A stretch of 64,000 bases of DNA from Corinectria fuckeliana. Lineage: Eukaryota > Ascomycota > Sordariomycetes > Hypocreales > Nectriaceae. Shown here piece by piece: positions 10,756-20,430 of the stretch (positions within the stretch are counted from its first letter, which is position 1; every line of letters starts with the position of its first letter). The stretch covers positions 496,001 through 560,000 of the forward strand of contig WPDH01000033.1 of NCBI GenBank assembly GCA_019137255.1, read 5' to 3'. The notes beneath the pieces are model-generated. The model saw nothing but the letters and a program-made list of their open reading frames with translations, ran no database searches and was not told where the DNA came from. Both the position numbers and the translations under genes were made by a program.

Positions 10756-11136
10756 CGTCGTTTTGGCGATTCGCCTTGATTCCAAATCCGGAGGTTGCAA
10801 AATAGGTCCCGGACTTTAGTCTGACGGTGGCAATGAACCAGCTTGTTTACAATTGGTGGACTTATGCAGAGAAGACCTCAAGAATGACTGTGGTGGTGAA
10901 TGATAAGAGTCAAGCCCTGTTCGGCTGCCAACGCCGATCTCGCAATGACTGGCCTCGGGAACGCGATCCGACCTGACAAACCATCCCCGATAAGCCTATC
11001 GTTTTGGGGAAGTGGAAGTCACTTATCTATAAGTAGTCGGAGCCATCCCCCGACTTCACGTCCGCGTGCTCCGACAACAGCCCTGCGCATGCAAGCCGGC
11101 CGACTACGCACCGATATTGCTGCTACTGCCACCAAG
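10756..11136. promoter_or_regulatory. Divergent intergenic between flavin-reductase-like gene and Zn2Cys6 factor
   Basis: This 381 bp separates two divergent start codons and must hold both promoters. It is GC-rich near 10970-11060 with several CCGA/CGG triplets, but no element can be assigned. Confidence 0.4.
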
Positions 11137-13735
11137 ATGCCGAACAACTCGCAACGGACCAGAGTAGCCAAGAAATGCCCCAAAGCGTGCGTAACTGCCG
11201 CTACCTCGCGTCTCCACTCGGCCGTGTCATTCGCGCCCTAACCGTGCTGCAGCTGTAATCGATGCCGCTCCATGAAAGTCAAGTGTTCGGGTGCTCAGCC
11301 ATGCGCAAGATGTGATCGCAAGAATGTAGTTTGCCAGTTTCCTGCTGCGGACAAGCGAGTTTCTATCCCAGAGAGGTGAGTTGTACGCCATCTTTCATTC
11401 TTCGTCTGTTTCATCCGCCCCGCTCCCATGCTGACTTGCCTCCCCGCCACGACAAAGCTATCTGCGAGCCTTGGAGAATCGCCAAGACGGCAATGCCTTT
11501 GGGTCCTTCTTAGACAGCGATAACTGGTCAGATCGTGAACTTCGTTCGAGAAGACTAACTGCGGCTGTTGATACTGAGCGGAGTTCAATCACATGCGGTC
11601 GAGGCGAGATGGCAGACATGAGTGAGATCATTCTATCGAACCAATGTCGAGAGCATACTAAACTGTTCCAGTCTTGACGCCAGTGACCTCCCAAGGCCAT
11701 CAACCAGAGGATGCATGTGCCGATGGTGATACCGAGCTAGCTCTCGATAAAGTAGAGCCAGCCTTTCGACAGAATCCTCTCGTGGACAACGACTACACAT
11801 TTGAACAAGCGAATGGACGATACTGTGAGCTTTACCGATCCATGCTAGGCCAGAAACTAGCCTCTAACCTTTCATTAAACCACCAGGGTACATGGGCCCG
11901 TCCTCTTCCTGGGCCTTTTGCCGCCGTGTCCTAGCACTTGTAGGGAAACATCTTCCCGATGCGGGTTGCGACCCAGCCCCGTGGCATCTTGATGGGGTTG
12001 CCTTCAAGATGCAAAGGCGACCACTAGGTCCTGACGAAGCACCAGATGTATCCAACCTGCCGCCTTCGGATTATGCTCTCTTCCTGTTCAAGACGGCCAC
12101 CTTCTATCTTGGCCCACTGGCCAATATCCTTGATGAGCGGCATTTCGTCCGCAACATGAAAGAGCTGTACGCGGATGCACCCGCCAAGGCCAGGAGATGC
12201 AGGCACTGGTATGCTCAATTCTTGCTCATGTTGGCCTTTGGAAAGGCCTTCTTAGGCAATGGAAGCAAAGACGGCAAACCCCTAGGGTATCAATACGCGG
12301 CTAGAGCCATGTCTATACTCCCAGATCTGGCAGGTATTGATAATGAACCCGTCGTTTCAGCCCAGGCCTTAACCCTAGCGGCCATCTACTTTCAGTCCGT
12401 TGATATGAGGGTAGCTGCATTCCACCATGTGAGTATTGACATCATCGACGTGATGATGCAACATCTACTGACCAAGCTAACTCTTGATCAGATTGGACAA
12501 GCTCTACGCATATGTGTTCTTGCCGGAATGCATAGACACATGCGAGAGGACGTGGTGGGCGTCGAGCACTCCAAACGGTGCCACATTGTATTTTGGATCG
12601 TCTACATGCTTGATCGGGACTGGTCTGCACTCATCGGCGCAACCAGTTCTATACGAGACGAAGACATCTCCACGAAGCTGCCGTCTCAGATGGATAATTC
12701 ACTCGAGGCGTTGACCATGACGCTTCATGTCCGGCTGTCTCGTTTGACAGCCCGAATCCTGACCAGTAGGTGCATCTTGCAAATGGAGAATCGCCTTACA
12801 GAATTCAGATTTCTGACGCTGTCTTCTAGCCGTTTATGGTGTAGGGAAAAACTTTGACGGCACCCTGATCACGGATACGCAGTCGATTTTGCGGAATCTG
12901 GCCGAGTTGTCTCGAGATCTGACTGCTCTGATCAGCACCTACTTTCAAGACTCCATAAGCAAAGCTTCACGAACTGCAACACGGCTGATCTTGGGTTATC
13001 ATCATGTGAGTGGATTATTACAGCTTTTTGCCGTGGGCCGTGATCTAACACCCCCAGTGCGTGGTTCTCACAACTAGACCGCAGATCATGTGCGCGCTAC
13101 ACATGCACATAGAGCAGGCTACAACTCAAGTTTCTCGAGGGATCAATCTTTCACCTCCTGTTTCCTCGCTTATACAGTCCTGCGTTGACTCGGCCCAGAC
13201 GGTTTTGAGTACTCTTCGAGCATTAGCCGACGAAGATCTTTTGGGCAAGTCATCCTAAGATGTCTCTTTTATGAATGTTTACTAACCACGGTACCATCTC
13301 ACAGAAGCTTTCCTACCCTTCCAAGTCGAATATGCATCTTCTTCCGCCTTCCTGCTCCATCTTATAACCGTTGTCTACCCGTCGCTTCTTCACGACCATC
13401 ATTGGCGTGATGACATCAATTATATCCTTGACACCTTGATTTCCAAAGGCAGTCTTGTGGCGCCGCTCCGAAAGGTAGAATTGAGCCAGCTGGAACAGAA
13501 GCTGTCGGCTTTCACGCCAGCTAGCGAACTGCCCGACTTCAACCATTCTTCTGGCTTAGGCGATGAGCTGCCGTATCACGAGAGCGCCGAGCAAGATCAT
13601 GAAGAGGACGTGATCGATGAGACGGGATGGGATCACTTCGCGGCCAACGCAATGGCTGGCCTTTCACCACGGGAACTTTTAGATTTAGCAGAGCAACTTG
13701 ACGTAGATTGCCTTCTATATCCTCCTGAACTGTAG
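11137..13735 (+). CDS. Zn2Cys6 transcription factor (candidate proline-pathway regulator)
   Basis: This nuclear DNA-binding regulator has 699 residues in nine exons: 11137-11186, 11253-11375, 11458-11621, 11672-11824, 11887-12428, 12492-12765, 12830-13005, 13058-13244 and 13305-13735. The zinc cluster is split by intron 1. It reads CNRCRSMKVKC then CARCDRKNVVC, giving CX2CX6CX5CX2CX6C. The middle region beginning YMGPSSSWAFCRRVLALVGK is the fungal-specific transcription-factor homology region, and HHIGQALRICVLAGMHRHM appears once the 63 nt intron is removed. Intron 8 is a GC-AG intron (donor GCAAGT). The acidic C-terminus (about residues 600-699) could activate transcription. Its location next to the proline genes makes it a candidate PrnA counterpart, but this is inferred only from context. 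Confidence 0.85.
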
Positions 13736-13829
13736 CCGTAGCTGTTATATATTACTCCATCTGGCGATAACTTTACTCGGCTGGCAATTTCTCTGAAACC
13801 TCCTAGTCTAGACGTCACTTTCCAGAACA

Positions 13830-14545
13830 AAGTCCCCTAGACAAGGGCTCTCGTACAACCGCTACGTACTGTCCCGGAGACACAATTAGCGCAATGCGTG
13901 ATTTTGAAGTTTTCAGGAGAGAAATTGCCCGAATAATTTGAGGCAAAGTAGCCAAACTTGAGGATCGCGCATGGCCAGGGTTAAACTGTCCCTGGCTCCC
14001 CCCGCCCCCCGGGCCTACTGTATCCTGAGCTTGTGTAAGATGCGCTCTTCCAGCTTTAGCCACCGAATCTTTCAATGACCAACAGAAACATCAGAATGCC
14101 CTCAACGATAAACAGCCGTCGCCATCCACCGATGCCCTGTGTCCCATCGACGGTATCGAAGGCGGCGGCAGCAATAAGACCGGAGAAGGCGGTGGCAAAG
14201 ATGTGGCGTGAGCAGAGAGCTGACAGCCGAGTGTACGTGGCAACCTCCTTGCAAGTATAAAAGATGGAAAGGAGCTAGAGTGCTCCGGGGTAGGAAGTGT
14301 CTCTGCAACACCCCGGAAGAATCGCAGGAAGATAATGCTGTTGTAGCTCTTGGCGAGAGCTGTGCAAGCGGACAAATTGTTCAGGCAACCATGCAGACGA
14401 ATATGTAGACGGGAGGACGGACGCGTTTCGACGAGATTAAAATGCTGGAAGGGATCTACATAAGCACGTATCTAACTATTGTTAGAAGGGAGTAGAGGTC
14501 TGAGAATGCCGCAACCTATCCAACGAAGAGAATCGAAATTCAAGT
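13830..14545 (-). pseudogene. Decayed MFS transporter (anion:cation symporter / DAL5-TNA1 type)
   Basis: Minus-strand blocks in changing frames match the order of a DAL5-type transporter. They are ISILFVG (about 14530), IPSSILISSKRVRPPVYIF (about 14440), VCMVA then an in-frame TGA where Trp is expected, ACTALAKSYNSIIFLRFF (about 14350), FATAFSGLIAAAAFDTVDG (about 14190), GGWRRLFIVEGILMFL (about 14120) and a shifted LAMRDPQVWLLCLKLFGQF (about 13950). At least three frame changes and several stops separate them, and both ends are missing. The family carries organic anions and vitamins; bacterial tartrate permease TtuB belongs to the same superfamily branch. It directly neighbours glycerate kinase and tartrate dehydrogenase, so it may have been their importer. 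Confidence 0.75.
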
Positions 14546-14967
14546 GTCGTGCAGTACTAGCTTCCGACCAATCATGGCCTGATCCCGTCACTTCTCCGCG
14601 ACCACCCTGCCCCCTGGAGCCCCAGGTTCCCCCCACTGCCAACTGCCATTAGACCATGTCAAGGCCTTGGTTGGCGCATATTGGATATCTTAGAGGCGGA
14701 CAAAGAATGTGCTGCCGCGAGGAGACCGATGGGCAACCGCAGAGCAGGAGATCGACATGGCCAGCTGGAGTTGGAGTCGAGAGGATGAATGCAGCCAGGG
14801 GAGCAGTATGCAGTGAAAGCAAGACCTGGGAAAGCACCAAGCGAGACTGTTCGCAGTGAGATTGTCGCTCGGGGTGGATTGATTTAGTGGTGGACTACTC
14901 AAGTGAAGACGTTGCAACCCATGATAACTATACCTGTATTCTGGATGTTTGTGTCAGAAACACAGCT
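14546..14967. other. Intergenic, possible remnants of the decayed transporter
   Basis: Some Leu-rich minus-strand frames occur around 14650-14860 but I cannot align them with any transporter helix. Nothing else is recognised. Confidence 0.4.
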
Positions 14968-15927
14968 TTACTCCAACTCCTTCAGCTGCACCACCTCTCT
15001 ATCCCGATTCAAGACTATTTGCACATGTATTCTCGAAGCAGATCCTTCTCTAACGCCCTTGAAGAAATCATCATGCTGCAGGCGGTCTAGAAATAGTTCG
15101 TATGCAGGCACGTATCCCCGCACAAACTGGATAACCTGCTCGTCCGTCATCCCCGGCTTGTGCTTCCTCAGCGCCTTCTCCTGATCCAATCTCCACTCAT
15201 AGACGTGCATCAGCTTGTCTGTGCTTAGATGGAGGAACCCGTCAAAGAACTTGGGGCCGGTGAATGACTCGCAGTATCGTCGAAGGTTGTCGTTGATGAA
15301 CAGCAGATGGTCAAGACCGTGGGTTGCGAGCGTCTGGGTGAGAGCAGACTCTTCAGACTGCGGTTTTCCCGTCGCCGTAGAGGCCTTGGGTTCCTCCCAC
15401 TTCTCCTTAATCTGCTCCTCCGTCAAAGGTTGGAAGCCGAGGCACCAACCTTCGAAGATCAGAACATCGAGGCCCTGGGCGACAGGGACCTTCTCCCACT
15501 GCTCCGGGGGTACTCTGCCTCCTTGGCCGCTGTGCAGACTCTTGTCGTAGGCGGGCCACTTGATGAAGGACCCAGAGCTTTTGTCGGAGTTGGCTGCAAG
15601 AACCTGATCAAAAAACTCCCTTGCAAGGATTTCGTCGTGGGTCCCAGGCTGGCCTCGCGTCTGCAAGAGCCCATTGTGAGGGTTTGCTGCCCGGAGAGCC
15701 ACAAGCTCAGCGTGGTCGGAGTAGAGGTCGTCCAAAGAGAGAATCCGAGTCTTAAGACTATGCTGAGAGGTCAAAGCTGCGGATAGAGCTGCAGCCCATG
15801 TTGATTTGCCGCTGCCCTGCAGCCCTGACAGCCCTGGAACATACGGCGTCGAGGTTGACTGGCGATGGGCTTGGATAAGAGGGACAAAGAGGGCCAAGAC
15901 GGCATCGACTGCTTTTGGATCTATCAT
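14968..15927 (-). CDS. D-glycerate 3-kinase (P-loop kinase, Tda10 family)
   Basis: The predicted reaction is D-glycerate plus ATP to 3-phosphoglycerate, feeding glycolysis. The gene is a single exon of 319 residues starting at a clear ATG (15927). The Walker A motif GLQGSGKST lies at about residues 35-43, followed by ILSLDDLYSDH, where the Asp residues help bind substrate and magnesium. LLQTRGQPGTHD and IFEGWCLGFQPL are hallmarks of the eukaryotic glycerate kinase/YGR205W group, and FVRGYVPAYELFLDRL is the C-terminal helix. The length is usual. It is divergent from tartrate dehydrogenase at 16485, whose decarboxylating activity on meso-tartrate yields D-glycerate, the substrate of this kinase. 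Annotation as an uncharacterised P-loop protein would be the conservative alternative. Confidence 0.88.
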   Translation of the reverse strand: MIDPKAVDAVLALFVPLIQAHRQSTSTPYVPGLSGLQGSGKSTWAAALSAALTSQHSLKTRILSLDDLYSDHAELVALRAANPHNGLLQTRGQPGTHDEILAREFFDQVLAANSDKSSGSFIKWPAYDKSLHSGQGGRVPPEQWEKVPVAQGLDVLIFEGWCLGFQPLTEEQIKEKWEEPKASTATGKPQSEESALTQTLATHGLDHLLFINDNLRRYCESFTGPKFFDGFLHLSTDKLMHVYEWRLDQEKALRKHKPGMTDEQVIQFVRGYVPAYELFLDRLQHDDFFKGVREGSASRIHVQIVLNRDREVVQLKELE

Positions 15928-16484
15928 GGTGGCCAGAGATAATTCAGTGATTGGTCGGTGAGATGTAAGAATTTACCATCGATTTGATGGATGAGAGATT
16001 ATGCCAACCGCTGCACGAGTCTGTTTGCGGTGTTGCTCCTCCGCCTCCCCGCATTCGATTTCGGCTTATACTTTACCCTCACTTTGCTTTGCTGTTGGCA
16101 TCTAGATGCTTTCAAATCTCAACATCAATGAATCTGAGATGATCTACCCTCTTCACGATCAGTTCCGGAATATGGACATGGACCGGCCTATGAAGTGAAT
16201 GAGATGACATATGACGATGCGTGAGGAGGGATATGCCTGCGTTGACTGATTCCGGCGGAGTATGAGGTGTCGGCGGCCAATCTTATATCCGTGCTGCTTG
16301 CAACTAGTGAATCCACCACGATGAGGTGCTGCATGAACTGACCGACCTACATCCGCGGTCGGAGACATCCCGGGGACTCAACCTTTACAGAAGAGCACAC
16401 GAGAGACTGCGTGATTGCTGCTTCACCGCCCACTCACACCATCCATCACATCCCTGAGTCGATTTAATATCTGCATCCCCCACC
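15928..16484. promoter_or_regulatory. Shared divergent promoter of glycerate kinase and tartrate dehydrogenase
   Basis: This 557 bp lies between the two start codons. It contains a CCAAT core in GGCGGCCAATC (16269-16279) and closely spaced CGG triplets at about 16253-16273, which could be Zn2Cys6 sites. A pyrimidine-rich leader precedes the dehydrogenase ATG. No factor is assigned. Confidence 0.45.
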
Positions 16485-17683
16485 ATGTCTTCTTCCAAGA
16501 AGGCCTACAACATCGCGTCCATTCCTGCTGATGGAATTGGCCCCGAGGTTATCTCAGCTGGCGTTGAAGTCTTGAACGCCCTCGCCGAGACCCTTCACAC
16601 GTTTGAGCTGAGCTTTACGCATTACGACTGGAGCTCCGAGACCTTCAAGAAGACGGGCAAGTACATTCCCGAGAATGGCTTAGAGCAGCTCAAAAAGCAC
16701 GACGCCATCCTCTTCGGCGCTGTTGGTGCCCCAGGTAAGTCCCGTGGAAGCCTTGGGTTTAGCTACTGTGGTTTGCTGACGCGGCAAACAGACGTTCCTG
16801 ATCACATCTCTCTCTGGGGCCTGCGCCTGGCAATCTGCCAGCCCTTCCAGCAATACGCCAACGTCCGGCCTACGAAGGTCCTGAAGGGCACCCAGTCACC
16901 CCTGCGCAACTGCAAGACGGGCGACCTAGACTGGGTCATCATCCGCGAGAACAGCGAGGGGGAGTACGCTGGACACGGCGGCCGCTCCCACACGGGCCGT
17001 CCGTGGGAGGTCGCCACGGAGGTCTCCATCTTCACCCGCCATGGCGTCACCAGACTGATGCGCTTTGCCTTTGAGACGGCCCAGAAGCGACCCCGTAAGC
17101 TATTGACGGTTGTTACCAAGAGCAACGCCCAGCGCAACGGCATGGTCCTGTGGGATGAGATTGCGGCCGAGGTGGCCACCGAGTTCCCTGATGTCACCGT
17201 CGACAAGATGCTAGTCGACGCCATGACGACCCGCATGGTTCTGAAGCCCGAGACGTTGGACACAATAGTTGCCACCAACCTCGTGAGTTCATCGTCGCCT
17301 TGTGTCGGAGTCGATATGCTAACGCGGAAGTCTAGCACGCCGATATCCTCTCCGATCTGGCTGCCGCCCTCGCCGGGTCCATCGGCATCGCCCCTACCAG
17401 CAACTTGGATCCCACACGCGAGAATCCGTCCATGTTCGAGCCCATCCACGGCTCCGCCTTTGACATCACTGGAAAGGGCATCGCCAACCCCGTCGCCACC
17501 TTCTGGACGGCCGCCGAGATGCTGGCGTGGCTGGGCGAGGAAGAGGCCTCTGTGAAGCTGATGCAGTGCGTCGAGAACGTGTGCGACGCGGGCGTCCTTT
17601 CCTCGGACCTTGGTGGCAAAGCAACGACAAAGGAGGTGACGGCTGCGGTGGTTGCGGAGATTAAAAAGACTCTTGTCAACTAA
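16485..17683 (+). CDS. Tartrate dehydrogenase/decarboxylase (D-malate dehydrogenase family)
   Basis: The 362-residue protein comes from exons 16485-16734, 16792-17282 and 17336-17683 with GTAAGT and GTGAGT donors. It belongs to the isocitrate/isopropylmalate dehydrogenase superfamily: PADGIGPEVISAG at the N-terminus, RENSEGEYAGHGGR in the middle and FEPIHGSAFDITGKGIANP near the end. SLWGLRLAICQPFQQYANVRP and GRPWEVATEVSIFTRHG are the forms seen in TtuC/DmlA enzymes rather than leucine-pathway IPMDH. These enzymes are NAD-dependent and need divalent metal and K+. They oxidise L-tartrate and D-malate and decarboxylate meso-tartrate to D-glycerate (known for the Pseudomonas enzyme). No targeting peptide is seen, so it is probably cytosolic. 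The divergent glycerate kinase supports the tartrate assignment. Confidence 0.88.
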
Positions 17684-18545
17684 GGCCAGTAAGCATTATT
17701 GTTTATGAAATATTCATCGTGTACCGAGACCCCTTTCTGCTCGGAAGTGCAATGCTCAAGCAATGTCCACGTCATCCAAATGCTAGCAATAGTAATCCTG
17801 ACCAGTGTATCCCATTCAGTCTCAGCCACCAGCGCCGAGCTTTTCTGAAGCCATCGTCTTACTCGTACAATCTGCCGGATCAGGCAGTTTCTCAGTGTCA
17901 AGAGGGCGCCGTAGCGTCTTTGTCAAACTAGGCGATTTCACGGACTCCGGCCTATGCAGTTTACCCCTTCGAGAAACCAGTGAGGGGAGCATGCAACTGT
18001 GAATTCCTCGAATGGTGTCTCCCCGCGTTGTGGAAGGAAGGGGCATTTTCTTCCATGATTCCATCGAGCCGAGAAACCCTGCAAGCCAAGACGGATCGCA
18101 ATAAGCGCCCGAATCACCACCGTCTCCCCCCGCATAACGCTCTCCATTACGACTCCAGAGCATCCAGGATATTGACAGCTAGCGTGTGGGAACCCGAACT
18201 TAAAAGCTGGCAACCGGCCCATTGACGAGAGGGCGCTTCTTGCAGTCCCCTGGCATTCACATCGGTAGCCGCTGAAAGAGCCACCGGGGACGAGTCGTTT
18301 ATGACGATCCCTCGACGTGGAGTAGGATACGGCGGGGGTGTCACTGAGCATAGCCTTGCTCTATCACGAGGTTCATGGTTCTGGGCTCGTCAAGAAAGTC
18401 CGGAGTAGAGCGATTCGTAAATATAAAGAGTACCTCTGCTTTCACCACAGGACCCCGTACCTCGAGGCTTACTCTCGACTCAAACACCGCGTTTAACTGA
18501 GTACTATCATAGGCTCTATCCGAAGAGCCCCTCTGGATTTCAGTC
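17684..18545. other. Intergenic, no gene seen
   Basis: No conserved frame is present on either strand. It holds the 3' end of tartrate dehydrogenase and the promoter of the GH93 gene. Confidence 0.55.
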
Positions 18546-19780
18546 ATGCACGCTCCATTCCTTCTCATCGGAGGGTTCCTGAGCCTTCTCCAGGCCGGCT
18601 GCTGCGCTCCGATACCTGGTACCGATCCGCAGCCCCCGAGCCGGGCCGAAAGGCGAACGGTTCCAACCTCGACCGTTTCCAACAACGTCATCTTCTCTCC
18701 GCCGTCCGACGCCGGCTGGACCGACCCCAGCGTCCTCTACTCGCGCGTCATCGAGCTCTCGGACGGATCCCTCATCGCCACCTCGGAGAACTACTCCCCC
18801 GAGCCCCCGCTGGTCTACTTCCCCATCTACAAGTCCCTGGATGGCGGCGCGACGTGGTCCGAGGTCGGGAGGGTCGAGGACCAGGTGAACGGCTGGGGCC
18901 TGCGCTACCAGCCGTTCCTCTACGAGCTGCCGCAAGCCGTCGGGGGGTTCGCAGCCGGCACGATCTTGTGTGCGGGGAACAGCATCCCGACGGACCTCAG
19001 CGAGACCAAGATCGACGTGTATGCCAGCGCCGATGGTGGCGAGACGTGGGACTTCGTAAGCTCTGTCGCCAGCGGCGGCGAGGCACGACCAAACAACGGG
19101 CTGACCCCGGTCTGGGAACCATTCCTGACGTACGTCAACTCTCCTGTCCTGAAGACATGGACGACGCCAGCTGATTGAGCTGCAGGGTCTACAACAACCA
19201 GATCGTGATCTACTACGCGGACCAGCGCGACACCAACTACGGCCAGAAGCTTGTCCACCAGACAACCTCAGACCTCCTGACGTGGTCCTCTTCCGTCGAC
19301 GACGTCCACGACACGGCCAACTACACAGCCCGCCCCGGCATGCCAGTCCTGGCCCCGCTGCCCAACGGCGAGTACATCTTCGCCTACGAGGTCTGCGGCA
19401 CGGACAGTTGCCGGGTCCACTACCGCCTGACCGCGAACCCGCTCGACATCATCAGCGCGCCGGAACACTCGCTGGTGTCGACCTCGGGAACACGGCCTGT
19501 CAGCTCGCCCTTTGTGGTCTGGAGCTCGGTGGGCGGGACGTCGGGCAGTGTCATCTTGAGTTCCGGGAGCCAGTCGAACATCTTCGTGAACGCGAACTTG
19601 GGAGACGCAGATTCGTGGGTGGAGCACAGCGTTCCTCAGCCCAACGCGTATTCTCGGAGTCTCATGGTGTTCAAGGAGGATCCGAGTTTGCTGGCTATTA
19701 TCGGTGCGGGGCATCTGCCTCCCAGCACGACTAACAAGGTCAGCATAAGCGTGGTAGACTTGAATGACTTGGGTTTGTGA
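18546..19780 (+). CDS. Secreted GH93 exo-arabinanase-like six-bladed propeller
   Basis: GH93 enzymes release arabinobiose from the end of alpha-1,5-arabinan in plant cell walls, outside the cell. The 392-residue protein has exons 18546-19129 and 19186-19780; the 56 nt GTACGT...CTGCAG intron restores WEPFLTVYNNQIVIYYADQR. An N-terminal signal peptide (MHAPFLLIGGFLSLLQAGCC) is clear. Family marks are NYSPEPPLVYFPIYKS, NGWGLRYQPFLYELP, AGNSIPTDLSETKIDVYAS, YGQKLVHQTTSDLLTW and TARPGMPVLAPLPNGEY. Two Asp-box-like motifs, SLDGGATWS (about residue 97) and SADGGETWD (about 160), explain why it could be misnamed a sialidase. No neighbour shares its pathway, although the GH105/GH28 pair 40 kb away also acts on pectin. 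Confidence 0.87.
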
Positions 19781-20430
19781 GGATGTGGGATACTTTACTC
19801 GAAGACCCAGCTCAATCTACACCTTTAGAAATCTACACCCTTAGACATCTGTAAAAGCTGTCTTCGGCTTCTTCTTCTTCTCTCTCCAAAGTGCAACTAT
19901 AAAGAATAAGGACCGACGACATTTCCATTCCTTGACAAAGTCACTCTCGGTAAGCCTTATGTAGGAATACGGTGTTTGCTCGACCAACACCTTACTCAAT
20001 AGCCTGAGTGTCCTGGCATGTCAACAACGGAATCCTGCGTGATCACCGAGCCGGCCGTTCCGTCTCTTAGAAGTTGCAAGTTAACCAGCAGTAGTCGCCT
20101 GAAGTGTTGCCGAGCAAGGTTGTTCTGTAGCGCTCAACGGGAAGGTAGTTACTTTGTCCAAAGACTAACATATCCCGTCCCTGGCGGGCGAGTAAGCCTG
20201 CCATCCTCGTTTGGTCAGTTGTAGCAGAGACCAGTTGAGCCTATAGCTGAAATTGCTAAAGATAGACATGATGGAACTAAAACAATAACGGACTATGGCT
20301 TCATGATCCCCACCAAGCTACACTAGGTGCCTCCCCTTACCCGCTCAACCACGAACCAACTACTTCCTGAAGACGCCGCCAAGAAGACGATTCCACCCAA
20401 AACGCCTCCTCCAGGATAACCACATCCTTC
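19781..20430. other. Intergenic between convergent genes, nothing seen
   Basis: This is the 3' flank of the GH93 gene and of the RBR ligase. No frame or RNA motif is recognised. Confidence 0.55.
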
